A DNA stretch of 64,000 bases from CBDEGU01 sp965238045 (GTDB lineage Bacteria > Acidobacteriota > Terriglobia > Bryobacterales > UBA6623). A program made the position numbers and the translations under genes. Below, piece after piece: positions 44,463 through 53,749 of the stretch. Within the stretch, counting starts at the first letter, position 1. Each line of letters opens with the position of its first letter. The notes under the pieces are model-generated. The model was not told where the DNA came from. It ran no database searches and was given only the letters and a program-made list of their open reading frames with translations. The stretch lies in NCBI GenBank assembly GCA_965238045.1, contig CBDEGU010000012.1:2480001-2544000 (forward strand), written 5' to 3'.

Positions 44463-46130
44463 CTGCCAGATTCAAAGTTGCAGATCGTACCGCTCGGAGG
44501 GCTGGGCGAGTTCGGCATGAACATGCTCGCCCTGCGTTATGGGGACGACATTATTGTCATTGACGCCGGGCTGATGTTCCCCGGCGTCGAGCTTCTGGGC
44601 GTCGATATCGTTGTTCCCGATATCACCTACCTGCTCGATCATCCCGACAAGGTTCGCGCGCTGATTCTGACGCATTGTCATGAAGACCACATCGGCGCGG
44701 TGCCTTACGTTCTTTCGCAACTCCCGTTGCCGATTCATACGACCCGTTTTGCCAAGGCGCTGGTCGAGCGGCGGCTTGAGGAACACGAACTGGGTTACGA
44801 GCCGGAGATCAACGCGGTCGCCGCGGGCGAGCGAGTCAAGATCGGACCGTTCGAGATCGAATTTATCCGGGTAACCCATAGCACGACCGATTCGGCGGCG
44901 CTGGCCATTGAGACTCCGATAGGAACCGTGATTCATACCGGTGATTTCAAGATCGACCTCACCCCGGTGGATGGGCGGCTGTTCGATCTTCACCGCTTCG
45001 CCGAATACGGCAAGCGCGGCGTTCTGCTGCTGTTGTCGGATTCGACCAATATTGAACGCGAAGGTTTCACGCCCTCGGAACTGGCCGTGCGTCCGCGTCT
45101 GGAAGACTTTCTCTCGGGCACGGACGGAAGCGTGTTCGTGAGCTGTTTCTCCTCGTCGACGCACCGGATTCAGCAGATTCTCGACTTGTCGGCCGAATGC
45201 GGCCGGAAGGTCGCCATCATGGGCCGCAGCATGCAGACGGCCTCGGAGCGGGCGCTGGAACTAGGCCTGCTGCGGATTCCGAACGGGCTGCTGGTGCGGC
45301 CGCAGGATCTGAAGCAGCTGCCGCGTTCCCAGCGGACGATTTTGATCGCGGGCAGCCAGGGCGAGCCGCTCTCGTCGCTTTCGCGCGCCGCGGTCGGCAA
45401 GCACCGGCACGCCACGATCGAATCGGGCGACCGGGTCGTTCTCAGCGCCCGGCTGATTCCAGGCAATGAAAAGGCCATCTATCGCATGATCGACCACCTC
45501 TACCGCAGAGACGCGAAGGTTTCTTACGGAGAGATGAATCCGCCGCTTCATGTCTCGGGACACTCCAGCAGGCAAGAGCTTCTGATGATGCTCAACCTGG
45601 TGCGTCCGAAGTATTTCGTTCCGATTCACGGAGAATACCGGCAGCTCAGGCAGCACATCCAGTTGGCGGAAAACCTGCGCGGCGCCGGACTCGAGGAATC
45701 GTTCTTGATGCAAAGCGGCGAGGTGCTGGAAATCGACGCTCAGGGAGCGCGCCGCGGGGATTCGGTGCCGGTCGGGCGCGTTTGTATCGACTCGGGAACC
45801 GGCGACGAAATCATCGAAGAGCTTGTGATTCGCGACCGGCGGCACATTTCTGAATTCGGCGTCGTGATTCCGATCGTGGCCCTGAACCGGCGCACGGGGG
45901 AACTCGAAAGCGGTCCCGAGATCATCACCCGCGGGTTCGTCGTTCGCGAAGACGCCGAGCTGCTCGATGGCGCGCGGGACGTGGTCGTGAAAACGCTGGA
46001 GGGTTCCTCGGCCGAGGAGAAAACCGACTGGGGAGTGATGGAAGAAAAGATCCGAGCCGACCTGCGCCGCTACCTAAACCGCAAGACTTCGTCCCGGCCG
46101 CTGGTCTTGCCGGTCATTCTCGAAACCTAG
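44463..46130 (+). CDS. rnj: Ribonuclease J
   Basis: About 555 aa. Metallo-beta-lactamase/beta-CASP ribonuclease with LTHCHEDHIGAVPYV (zinc motif HxHxDH with Cys), VTHSTTDSAALAIETPIG, HTGDFKID, SDSTNIEREGFTPSE, HVSGHSSRQELLMMLNLVRPKYFVPIHGEYRQL. It processes and degrades RNA from the 5' end. The start is uncertain: a CTG at 44463, eight bases after AGGGGG, gives the standard N-terminus PDSKLQIVPLGGLGEFGMN, whereas the first canonical start is a TTG at 44478, too far from the Shine-Dalgarno. Confidence 0.93.
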   Translation: MPDSKLQIVPLGGLGEFGMNMLALRYGDDIIVIDAGLMFPGVELLGVDIVVPDITYLLDHPDKVRALILTHCHEDHIGAVPYVLSQLPLPIHTTRFAKALVERRLEEHELGYEPEINAVAAGERVKIGPFEIEFIRVTHSTTDSAALAIETPIGTVIHTGDFKIDLTPVDGRLFDLHRFAEYGKRGVLLLLSDSTNIEREGFTPSELAVRPRLEDFLSGTDGSVFVSCFSSSTHRIQQILDLSAECGRKVAIMGRSMQTASERALELGLLRIPNGLLVRPQDLKQLPRSQRTILIAGSQGEPLSSLSRAAVGKHRHATIESGDRVVLSARLIPGNEKAIYRMIDHLYRRDAKVSYGEMNPPLHVSGHSSRQELLMMLNLVRPKYFVPIHGEYRQLRQHIQLAENLRGAGLEESFLMQSGEVLEIDAQGARRGDSVPVGRVCIDSGTGDEIIEELVIRDRRHISEFGVVIPIVALNRRTGELESGPEIITRGFVVREDAELLDGARDVVVKTLEGSSAEEKTDWGVMEEKIRADLRRYLNRKTSSRPLVLPVILET

Positions 46131-46162
46131 CCGGCCCTTGGTAGAAGTTCGGCTGGGCGCCC
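46130..46162. repeat. Repeat arm related to the element at 8475
   Basis: GGTAGAAGTTCGGCTGG at 46140-46156 differs by one base from GGTAGAAGTCCGGCTGG in the left arm at 8489-8505, and the surrounding CCC.TTG... also aligns loosely. As at 8475 it begins right after a stop codon. No second arm is found here. Confidence 0.45.
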
Positions 46163-46225
46163 AAAGGGGTGCGACCACGTGAGAGAGAACACCTCGCCCG
46201 GCCGCTGCAACCTTTCGCTTCGCGC

Positions 46226-47074
46226 TCAGCCCCACTTCATCTTGTTGCGCAGTACCTCGAAGAACGGCATCTGAGTGGGCTGAATGATCCGCACGCCGTG
46301 GCGGGCCAGCCTCACGCGAATGCGGTCGAGCCTTTTGAGCTCCAGACCGGTCTGGCCGTCGATCGTGAGATAGGCCTGAGCGTCTCCGCTGCGCACCACG
46401 ACCTCGACCGTTGAGGTGTCAGGCAGAACAACGGGACGGTTGGTTAGGGTATGCGGACAAATCGGAGTCAGACAGATCGCCGCCACCGAAGGATAGATCA
46501 CCGGACCGCCGGCCGAGAGCGAGTAGGCCGTCGAGCCCGTCGGCGTGGAGATAATCAGGCCGTCGGCGCGATAGCTGCAAACGAAATCGTCATCCACACA
46601 GGCGTCGAGCTGGATCAGCCGCGCCACGGCGGCCTTGTTGATCACCACGTCATTGAGCGCGTCGAAGCGCGCCAAGGGCTTGCCGCCGCGGATGATTTCG
46701 GCCGAGAGAACCGACCGGTCCATGACATCGAAGTCGCCCCGAACGACCCGCTCGAGCGCGGCCACGATCTCATCGGGTCCGGTGGTCATCATGAACCCCA
46801 GGCCGCCCAGATTTACCGCCAAGATCGGAGTTTCCGCCGCCCCTACCCCTCTCGCCACCGAGAGCAGCGTGCCGTCGCCGCCGAGCACTACGAGGAGGTC
46901 GAGATCCGGAGGCAGCCGCTCGCGGTCGAATCCATCCTCGAGTCCCAGGTAGGCTGCCGTCACCTTGTCGCAGCGTGCCGCGATGCCGCGATCCCGCAGC
47001 CAGCCCATCACTCGCGTCACAATTTCAGGAATGTCGTCCCGCTCCGGCTTGGCAACGATTCCGATCGTGCGCAT
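46226..47074 (-). CDS. nadK: NAD kinase
   Basis: 282 aa from the ATG at 47074 (MRTIGIVAKPERDD). It phosphorylates NAD to NADP. The GGDGT motif (LLVVLGGDGTLLSVARG), NLGGLGFM, LNDVVINKAAVARLI and the NAD-site SYRADGLIISTPTGSTAYSLSAGGP are all present. It is the last gene of a compact run xseB-ispA-tlyA-nadK, 4 bp after the tlyA stop. Confidence 0.95.
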   Translation of the reverse strand: MRTIGIVAKPERDDIPEIVTRVMGWLRDRGIAARCDKVTAAYLGLEDGFDRERLPPDLDLLVVLGGDGTLLSVARGVGAAETPILAVNLGGLGFMMTTGPDEIVAALERVVRGDFDVMDRSVLSAEIIRGGKPLARFDALNDVVINKAAVARLIQLDACVDDDFVCSYRADGLIISTPTGSTAYSLSAGGPVIYPSVAAICLTPICPHTLTNRPVVLPDTSTVEVVVRSGDAQAYLTIDGQTGLELKRLDRIRVRLARHGVRIIQPTQMPFFEVLRNKMKWG

Positions 47075-47078
47075 GGCG

Positions 47079-47822
47079 CTAGATTTTTCGGTGCGAGCCA
47101 TAAATTAGGAATTCCTTGTTGCCTTCGGCGCCGCGAAGCGGGCTTTCCATCACCTGGACTTTCTCGAACCGGAGTTGCTCCACGGCCGCGCTCACATCCT
47201 CCACCGCCTTGCGGTGCAGAGCGGCGTCGCGGACGATGCCTCCTTTGCCCACCTGTCCCTTGCCGGCTTCAAACTGCGGCTTGGCGAGCACGACCATCTC
47301 CGCCTCAGGTTTCATCAGCGCCGAGAGAGCCGGAAGGATCCGTGTCACCGAGATAAAGCTGACATCGCAGCACACAAAATCCGCGGCTTCCCGGACCGTC
47401 TCTTTCGTCAAATAGCGTGCATTGACGCGCTCGTGGACGACGACTCTAGGGTCTCGCCGCAGCTTCCAGTGCAATTGGTTGGCGCCTACGTCCACAGCAT
47501 AAACCTTTCCCGCTCCGTGCTGTAACAGACAATCGGTGAAGCCGCCGGTCGACGAGCCCACATCGAGACACATCCCGCCCTTCACATTGATGGAGAAGCG
47601 ATCGAGCGCAGCCTCGAGCTTTCGTCCCGCGCGGCTGACATACTTCGGCCTCTCACCCAGGAGCCTGATCTCGGCGCCGGGAACGACCTTGCGTCCCGCC
47701 TTGGTGATCTTCTGGTCATCGGCCAGAACCTCCCCGGCCAGCACCATCGCCTGGGCTTTCTCGCGCGATTCCGCCAACCCGCGCTCCACCAGCAATTGAT
47801 CGATACGAACGCGCTGTTTCAT
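47079..47822 (-). CDS. tlyA: TlyA-family rRNA methyltransferase
   Basis: 247 aa from the ATG at 47822, which overlaps the ispA stop as ATGA. The N-terminal S4 RNA-binding domain is RIDQLLVERGLAESREKAQAMVLAGEVLADDQKITKAG, followed by a FtsJ-like methyltransferase with CLDVGSSTGGFTDCLLQHGAGKVYAVDVG (SAM), and FVCCDVSFIS and VLAKPQFEAGKGQVGKGGIV. It 2'-O-methylates 16S/23S rRNA in mycobacteria. The family is also called haemolysin-like, a misnomer. Confidence 0.93.
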   Translation of the reverse strand: MKQRVRIDQLLVERGLAESREKAQAMVLAGEVLADDQKITKAGRKVVPGAEIRLLGERPKYVSRAGRKLEAALDRFSINVKGGMCLDVGSSTGGFTDCLLQHGAGKVYAVDVGANQLHWKLRRDPRVVVHERVNARYLTKETVREAADFVCCDVSFISVTRILPALSALMKPEAEMVVLAKPQFEAGKGQVGKGGIVRDAALHRKAVEDVSAAVEQLRFEKVQVMESPLRGAEGNKEFLIYGSHRKI

Positions 47823-48712
47823 GCCGTACGCTGGACAATTCTCTCCGCGATCTCCCGCAACCGAATCGACCGGGATCCGAACATCTTCAGCGCCTCGCAA
47901 GCCGCCTGGAGATGCTCATTCGCCTTTTCGCGCGACGCTTCCAGGCCGTAGAGAGACGGATAGGTCGCCTTCCGTTGCGCGGCGTCCTTGCCCGCCGTCT
48001 TGCCCAACTCTTCCGACGATCCGACCACGTCCAGAATGTCGTCGACAATCTGGAACGCCAGCCCGATTCGCTGGCCGTAGCGGTTCAGTGCGTCGAAGGC
48101 CTCTTCCGCCGCCCCGGCGCAGATCGCGCCCATGCGGACCGACGCCGCGATCAGCGCACCGGTTTTCGATCGATGAATATAGTCCAGATGCGCCGCATCG
48201 ACCCTTTTGCCCTCGGCCTCGAGGTCGGCGACCTGCCCGCCGATCATCCCGTCTAGGGTTCCCGCGGCCGCCGCCAGCTCACTGAGCATGCGGACCCGCC
48301 GCGCGGCGCCGCACTGCGAGTGTGCCGCTGTATCGGAGAGGACCTGGATCGCCAGCGTAAGCAGGGCATCACCGGCGAGAACTGCCATGGCCTCACCGAA
48401 CTTCTTGTGACAGGTCGGCCGCCCGCGCCGGTAGTCGTCATTGTCGAGCGCCGGCAGATCGTCGTGAATCAGCGAGTACGTATGGACCAGTTCCAGCGCG
48501 CAGGCAAACCGTTCGACTCCCGACGCCTCCCCGGCGGCGGTTTCCGCGGCCGCGATGCACAGAATCGGCCGGATGCGCTTGCCGCCGGCGAACAGGCTGT
48601 AGCGCATCGCGCGGTGGATCGTTTCCGGATACCGGTCCTCGGGCGGCAGAACCTGCTCGAGAGCGGCGTCAATCCGCCGGCGCTGGTCCGCGAGATAGCC
48701 GTCGAGGGTCAC
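47819..48712 (-). CDS. ispA: Short-chain polyprenyl diphosphate synthase
   Basis: 297 aa trans-prenyltransferase. The first aspartate-rich motif is in YSLIHDDLPALDNDDYRRGRPTCHKKFGEAMAVLAGDALL and the second is FQIVDDILDVVGSSEELGKTAGKD. The residues before the first motif (RFACALELVHTY) suggest a farnesyl or geranylgeranyl product. GTG start at 48712 overlaps the xseB stop. It makes isoprenoid precursor for quinones and cell-wall lipid carrier. The downstream tlyA and nadK share its transcript. Confidence 0.93.
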   Translation of the reverse strand: MTLDGYLADQRRRIDAALEQVLPPEDRYPETIHRAMRYSLFAGGKRIRPILCIAAAETAAGEASGVERFACALELVHTYSLIHDDLPALDNDDYRRGRPTCHKKFGEAMAVLAGDALLTLAIQVLSDTAAHSQCGAARRVRMLSELAAAAGTLDGMIGGQVADLEAEGKRVDAAHLDYIHRSKTGALIAASVRMGAICAGAAEEAFDALNRYGQRIGLAFQIVDDILDVVGSSEELGKTAGKDAAQRKATYPSLYGLEASREKANEHLQAACEALKMFGSRSIRLREIAERIVQRTA

Positions 48713-48963
48713 GCGCCGGACTCGTCATCCTTAAGAGAAAACGGCTCGGCTTCGATTTTACCCTCTTTCTCGAGCAGAATCTCGACTCTCGATTCGGCTT
48801 CCTGGAGCTGCTTGCGGCAAGACGTACTCAACTTGACTCCCTTCTCAAAGAGAGTCAGTGATCGCTCCAAGGGAAGATCGCCGCCCTCAAGCTGACCGAC
48901 AATCTCTTCCAACTCGCCAAGCCCCTGCTCAAACGACGGCGCCTTTTCGGTCTTCTTCGCCAT
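48709..48963 (-). CDS. xseB: Exodeoxyribonuclease VII small subunit
   Basis: 84 aa from the ATG at 48963 (MAKKTEKAPSFEQGLGELEEIVGQLEGGDLPLERSLTLFEKGVKL). The FEQGLGELEEIVGQLEGGDLPLE block is the XseB signature. It binds the large subunit XseA to degrade single-stranded DNA; xseA is not in the window. Its stop overlaps the ispA start (GTGA). A 146-bp gap before it suggests its own promoter. Confidence 0.93.
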   Translation of the reverse strand: MAKKTEKAPSFEQGLGELEEIVGQLEGGDLPLERSLTLFEKGVKLSTSCRKQLQEAESRVEILLEKEGKIEAEPFSLKDDESGA

Positions 48964-49109
48964 AGTGTCATTATTACAGGCCGTGAGCGAAATCCCCGGG
49001 GAGTGCATTGCCCCACGGCGGAAACCTCGCCCCGGCGGTTCCCGTTGTCCGCCGCCGGTCGCCCGCGCCCACTTGCCGCGCGCCCCAGCCCGGCTTCCGC
49101 CACCCACTG

Positions 49110-50006
49110 CTAACCAAGCTCGCTTCCATCCGGATCATAGCGCCTGATCATGTCACATACCAGTTGGGCGCGGCGAACACGCTCCCGCGAGAGCTTCTCG
49201 ACGAGATCTTCAATGTGCGATCCGCTCGGGTAGATGTCCGGCGAGTTGCGAAGGCCGAGCTTCACATACAGCGGCGCCCCCACGCGAATGAGCTCGGGAA
49301 CTTCATAATGCCGGATGAAGCCCCCGATGTTGTCCGGAGCCTCGACATAGAAATCGATCGGAGCGTCGATCGCCGCGCGAATCGCCGCTAGCTGCGGGAG
49401 AGTCAAATCCGAGGGAACATTGATGGTCGTCGCTCCGAGATCCTCGAGCACCCGCGCCGAAGCCGGATTCGCCGGGGCCATCATGACCGACGTCTTGATG
49501 ATCAGATCGCCGGGCAGCTCTCCGCCCGCCTTCATCTTTCCCATAATCGCCAGCAATCCGATGTCGGACACCAGAATACTGCTGACTCCCAGCCCGACCG
49601 CGCGGCGCACATCCTCGAGCGCAAAGACGATCTGATCGGCCCCGCGCAGGCTCAGCCCGAGGGGCCGGCCCCCTTCAGTTCGCACTTGGGCTCCAATGTC
49701 GTACGTCGCCCGCGGCCCGATGAAGAGATTCACCTCGATGCGGTTCTCGCCCCCGATCGAAACCATCTCGCGGATCTCGTCGTCGGTCAGCAGCATGATC
49801 CCGCTGCCCTGGCTGACGCGGTGCACAGGCACCGAGCGCTTGGCGGCCTCGTCAACAACCGCTCGCAGTGCCCGCGGTCCTTCCGTGCTTGGAATCTCGA
49901 TGCGGTAGCGCGACTGGTCGCCGAAACGTTTTGCCGATGAAGGACAATCACGCGGGTCCTCGCCCGGCCAGCCGTTTGCCTCAAGCCACTGGCGTGTCTG
50001 TTTCAT
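49110..50006 (-). CDS. Peptidase-U32-like / TIM-barrel protein
   Basis: 298 aa. Barrel-like repeats include GGRPLGLSLRGADQIVFALEDVRRAVGLGVSSILVSDIGLLAIMGKMKAGG, IIKTSVMMAPANPASARVLEDLGATTINVPSDLTLPQLAAIRAAIDAPIDFYVEAPDNIGGFIRHYEVPELIR and SPDIYPSGSHIEDLVEKLSRERVRRAQ. This fits the U32-type family, members of which act in RNA hydroxylation or ubiquinone synthesis. The N-terminal part differs from better-known members. No activity is assigned. thrB precedes it by 22 bp on the same strand. Confidence 0.7.
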   Translation of the reverse strand: MKQTRQWLEANGWPGEDPRDCPSSAKRFGDQSRYRIEIPSTEGPRALRAVVDEAAKRSVPVHRVSQGSGIMLLTDDEIREMVSIGGENRIEVNLFIGPRATYDIGAQVRTEGGRPLGLSLRGADQIVFALEDVRRAVGLGVSSILVSDIGLLAIMGKMKAGGELPGDLIIKTSVMMAPANPASARVLEDLGATTINVPSDLTLPQLAAIRAAIDAPIDFYVEAPDNIGGFIRHYEVPELIRVGAPLYVKLGLRNSPDIYPSGSHIEDLVEKLSRERVRRAQLVCDMIRRYDPDGSELG

Positions 50007-50028
50007 CTGAGATCCCCCGCTCGGTCAT

Positions 50029-50940
50029 TCAAGAGATGCGTAGCCCTTCCCGGTCCGCGTCGCGTACCACGATTTCGCTCGAGTGCCCGGCGCGCTGAAA
50101 CTCCTCCCGCACCAACTCAAGTACCGCTTCCGAACCCCGTTGATAGAACACCAGCATGGCCGGTCCGGCGCCGCTCAGCGCACAGCCGAGCAGACCCGGC
50201 GCGCGCAGCTTCAAGATCGCTTCCATGCCCGGAACCAGCGACATGCGGTAGGGCTGATGCAAGCGGTCTTCGAGAGCTTCTGGAAACACGTCTGGATTGC
50301 CTGTCGCCAGCGCGGCCACCAGCAAAGTGGCGCGCTGCAGGTTGAAGACGGCTTCCTCCTTCGAGTAGCAGTCAGGCAGCACGGTTCGCATGTGGCTGGT
50401 AGAGAGGACCAGGTCGGGACAAACGACCGCCAGGGCGAATCGGTCTGGAATATCGAGCCGCACCGCGCGCGTCACACCGTCCGAGCCGATGGTCGCCGTC
50501 ACCACCGAACCCAGGACCGCGGCGGCGACATTGTCTGGATGGCCTTCCAGCCGGGCGGCTTCGTCCAGAATCCGGTGCGCGTCCCAGCCCATCTCCAGCA
50601 CGCGGTCCGCAATGGCAATGCCGGCGATCAGAGCCGCCGCGCTCGAGCCCAGCCCCTTTCCGACTGGGATTTCATTCTCGATCCGCAGCCTGATCGGCGG
50701 CATAGCCAGCCCCTGCCTCTCAGCCACTCCCAGCGCCGTCTGCCAGATGAGGTTCGTCTCATCGAGCGGAATTAACTCCGTGTCCCTGCCTTCGGCGCTG
50801 ATTTCGAGCCGCTCGGATCGCTGAAACTCGCAATGAAGATAGAGAGCAAGCGCCAAGCCCAAGGTGTCGAAACCAGATCCCAGATTCGCGCTCGACGCGG
50901 GCACGCGAATAGTTTGAGCATTCGGCATAAAACCTGACAT
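50029..50940 (-). CDS. thrB: Homoserine kinase
   Basis: 303 aa GHMP-family kinase. The ATP-binding motif PVGKGLGSSAAALIAG and N-terminal VPASSANLGSGFDTLGLALALY are typical of ThrB, as is the C-terminal GCALSGAGPAMLVFY. It phosphorylates homoserine for threonine synthesis. The homoserine dehydrogenase gene hom is 9 kb away, and thrC is not seen in the window. Confidence 0.95.
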   Translation of the reverse strand: MSGFMPNAQTIRVPASSANLGSGFDTLGLALALYLHCEFQRSERLEISAEGRDTELIPLDETNLIWQTALGVAERQGLAMPPIRLRIENEIPVGKGLGSSAAALIAGIAIADRVLEMGWDAHRILDEAARLEGHPDNVAAAVLGSVVTATIGSDGVTRAVRLDIPDRFALAVVCPDLVLSTSHMRTVLPDCYSKEEAVFNLQRATLLVAALATGNPDVFPEALEDRLHQPYRMSLVPGMEAILKLRAPGLLGCALSGAGPAMLVFYQRGSEAVLELVREEFQRAGHSSEIVVRDADREGLRIS

Positions 50941-51112
50941 TATAGCCTACGGTAGTTCTTGGGCGATGGAGCGATGAGTTGGAGCGGTGGTTTCGCGGGG
51001 GCAGCCTCTGATTCCGGGGGCGGATTGGGGCCCAACGAGCCACGTGGCGAGGTTGCATCGAGACCGAAGTTGGGCGCGCCGGTTACAGGCATCAAAGCAG
51101 CCCGGCCTCCCG

Positions 51113-51141
51113 TTGACAACCGCCAAAGTGTTGGCTATAGT
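51113..51141 (+). promoter_or_regulatory. Strong sigma-70-type promoter of the S1-domain gene
   Basis: TTGACA at 51113-51118, a 17-bp spacer and TATAGT at 51136-51141, close to the perfect consensus. Transcription would start around 51148, leaving a leader of about 240 nt before the ATG at 51389. It is the clearest promoter in the window. Confidence 0.75.
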
Positions 51142-51388
51142 GAACACAACTGGCGGTCGAGAGACCGTTAGAGGTTAGCAACGCTGAAGGCCGGCGCCCG
51201 CAAAGGGGAACGCGGAACGCCGTGCCTGTGAATACATGCAGCAGGACCGAAAGATCGGCAAGTGCTGGACTGATTGGGAACGAGCGGTTCGCTCGATCGC
51301 CTCGCCGGAGTACTGTCGCGAAGCGATCGGGGACGATTGGTAGTGCCCTGTTTATAGGCATTTAGATCAGTTTTTCGAGGTACAAAAC
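51142..51388 (+). other. Long leader of the S1-domain gene
   Basis: About 240 nt of transcribed leader with no gene. It contains GCGGTCGAGAGACCG and several GC-rich dyads. Ribosomal protein S1 in other bacteria represses its own leader; the length here makes such control possible, but no defined fold was recognised. The Shine-Dalgarno before the ATG is weak (CGAGGTAC), as in many rpsA mRNAs. Confidence 0.45.
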
Positions 51389-53377
51389 ATGGCCGGCGAG
51401 CTGGACACACTCCGATCCGACCGAACCGCCGGGGACGAACGGTCGCCGAACGGAATTCCGAGGGAATTACCACCAGGTTCGGAAGGGGACGTCCTCTCTG
51501 CCAGGCCCGTGCCCGCCAGACCCGCATCGGGCGAGAGCGAGAGCGGGCTTGCGGACCCGGCCGCCGTGACCATGGCCAGCGACAAGGTACATTCCGCCCC
51601 CCCGGTCAATGGCCTCTCGGTTGGAACCCCGGGTATGCCCGGGATTCCAGTGGACGACCCCGCCGCGGACGACAGCGAAATCGAACTGCCCAGCGGGATC
51701 GAGGACGACTCATTTCCGCAATCGGCCGCTCTGCCGGCCTCTGCCGGTCCCGGCGCCATCTGCCGGGGCCAAATTGTCGGTATCGACGCCGAGGGCGTGA
51801 TCATCGATATTGGCGCCAAAACCGAGGGCATCGCGCCGCTGGATGACTTCCGCGACGAAGCGGGCGAGCTGCGAGCCAGCGTGGGAGACGAAGTCGATGT
51901 CCTTTTCGAGGAGGTTGGCGCGGCCGGAGAGTACGCCTCCCTTTCCCGCCGCAAGGCATTGCAGTCCCGTCTGTGGGAGAGGCTCGAGAGTGCCCGCGAA
52001 ACGCGCGAGATTCTTTCATGCAAGGTGACGGGCCGGGTGAAGGGCGGGCTTTCCGTCGATATTGGCGTGCCGGCTTTCCTGCCGGGCTCTCACATTGGCC
52101 TGAGGCCGGTGAGCGATCTTGATTCCTGGGTTGGCCGCGAACCCTCGGTTCGCATCCTCAAGATCAACAGGAAGCGGGGCAACGTGGTTGTCTCGCGCCG
52201 GGATATCCTCGAGGAAGAAAGAAACAAGCTCAGAGAGGTGACTCTCGCCAAACTAGAGGAGTCCGGCGTGATCACCGGTGTGGTGAAGAACGTCAATTCC
52301 TATGGTGTTTTCGTAGATCTGAGCGGCATGGACGGCTTGATCCACGTCACCGATCTGTCTTGGGGCCGCGTGCGATCGCCCGAGGATGTTGTGTCCAAGG
52401 GCGACGAAATCACCGCCAAGGTGCTGCGTTTCGACCGCCAGAAGCATCGCGTTTCGCTTAGCCTGAAACATCTCAGCCCGGACCCCTGGAAAAACATCGA
52501 AGAACGCTGTCAGGCTGGGGATCACGCCACCGGAACAGTCGTCAGCCTGAGCGACTTCGGCGTGTTCGTGGAGCTGGACTCCGGGATCGAGGGCCTGGTT
52601 CATGTTTCCGAACTGAGCTGGTCCAGGAGGAAACGCAGTCCGGCGAAGATGTTCAAGATCGGGGATGCGATCGAAGTCAAGCTCCTTCGGCTTGACACCA
52701 AGGAACGGCGGGTATCGCTTAGCGTCAAGCAACTCCATCCCGACCCTTGGTCCACGATTGGCGAACGGTATGGGGTTGGCTCGGTCGTGCGCGGCACGGT
52801 GCGCAGTCTGACCACCTATGGAGCGTTTGTCGAAATCGAAGAGGGCATTGAGGGCCTCGTGCATGTGTCGGATCTTTCCTGGGACCGGACCGTCAATAAT
52901 CCCAAGAATGTCCTCAAGAAGGGGCAGCGGATTCAGGCCGCCGTGCTGCGGGCCGATCCCGAGAACCGCCGTCTTGCACTCGGCATCAAACAACTCGAAC
53001 CCGACGTTTGGGAGAGCTACTTTAGCGAGCATATGGTGGGAGAAACCATCAGCGGCATTGTGAAACGCCGAGCGAAATTCGGCTTTTTTGTCGAGCTGGC
53101 TCCCGGGATCGAAGCTCTCTGCCACAATTCGGAGCTTCCCAAGACCAGCGCTAAGAAGACCGGCGCTAACAAAAAGGGTGCGGGGCTGACCCTGGGGCAG
53201 GAGTACCCATTTCGCATCATCAGCGCCGACGAGTTTGAAAAGAAGATCGCCTTAACTCGCCGGCACGTAGCGGATCCACCCAGCCCGCGGCACAAGGCCG
53301 GGCCCAGCGCGCCGGGTTCAGAGCTTCCCGCGGGCGGCGGCGAGCCTCTTCTCCTGCGAGATGCCGCCGCGACCTAG
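51389..53377 (+). CDS. rpsA: Ribosomal protein S1-like, six S1 domains
   Basis: 662 aa. A disordered acidic/proline N-terminal 120 residues precede six S1 RNA-binding domains at about 125-200, 210-278, 293-365, 378-450, 463-535 and 548-620. The central ones carry the YGVFVDLSGMDGLIHVTDLSW, FGVFVELDSGIEGLVHVSELSW and YGAFVEIEEGIEGLVHVSDLSW blocks. The last, FGFFVELAPGIEALCHNSELP, is the most divergent. It should help mRNA binding at the ribosome. A typical S1 has no such N-terminal extension. Confidence 0.93.
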   Translation: MAGELDTLRSDRTAGDERSPNGIPRELPPGSEGDVLSARPVPARPASGESESGLADPAAVTMASDKVHSAPPVNGLSVGTPGMPGIPVDDPAADDSEIELPSGIEDDSFPQSAALPASAGPGAICRGQIVGIDAEGVIIDIGAKTEGIAPLDDFRDEAGELRASVGDEVDVLFEEVGAAGEYASLSRRKALQSRLWERLESARETREILSCKVTGRVKGGLSVDIGVPAFLPGSHIGLRPVSDLDSWVGREPSVRILKINRKRGNVVVSRRDILEEERNKLREVTLAKLEESGVITGVVKNVNSYGVFVDLSGMDGLIHVTDLSWGRVRSPEDVVSKGDEITAKVLRFDRQKHRVSLSLKHLSPDPWKNIEERCQAGDHATGTVVSLSDFGVFVELDSGIEGLVHVSELSWSRRKRSPAKMFKIGDAIEVKLLRLDTKERRVSLSVKQLHPDPWSTIGERYGVGSVVRGTVRSLTTYGAFVEIEEGIEGLVHVSDLSWDRTVNNPKNVLKKGQRIQAAVLRADPENRRLALGIKQLEPDVWESYFSEHMVGETISGIVKRRAKFGFFVELAPGIEALCHNSELPKTSAKKTGANKKGAGLTLGQEYPFRIISADEFEKKIALTRRHVADPPSPRHKAGPSAPGSELPAGGGEPLLLRDAAAT

Positions 53378-53452
53378 ACGCCGCCGCGACCCTTGTCGGC
53401 TGTAAACCTCGGCGCGAACGGACGGGCCGCTCCGGGCGCGCGACCCCTTGCT

Positions 53453-53749
53453 ATGCTCGAAGTCGTGAGCGGACTCGAAAAAGTACGGCGCGAACTCGAA
53501 CGCTACAGCCACCCTTTGCTGGACTTTTCCGCGCGTGAACGCGAGGACGCGCTGGAACTGATCATCGAGTTGAAGAACAAGCCCGGCGGCATCCATACGT
53601 ACTATCTTGAGATCCATCCCCGCGACCTCGCCAACACGCAGTTCCCATGGACCCTGCAGCGCATGATCTTCGACGGACTCCATGACTATTTCATCGAGAT
53701 GTTCGTCTATACGCCGCAAAGTCTCGACAACCCTGTCCCACCCCTATGA
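53453..53749 (+). CDS. Small hypothetical protein, 98 aa
   Basis: The ATG at 53453 gives MLEVVSGLEKVRRELERYSHPLLDFSAREREDALELIIELKNKP, helical and then beta strands (GGIHTYYLEIHPRDLANTQFPWTLQRMIFDGLHDYFIEMFVYTP). It overlaps the MidA-like methyltransferase start by 4 bp, so it is cotranslated with it. I do not recognise the family; it looks conserved and intact. Confidence 0.65.
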   Translation: MLEVVSGLEKVRRELERYSHPLLDFSAREREDALELIIELKNKPGGIHTYYLEIHPRDLANTQFPWTLQRMIFDGLHDYFIEMFVYTPQSLDNPVPPL

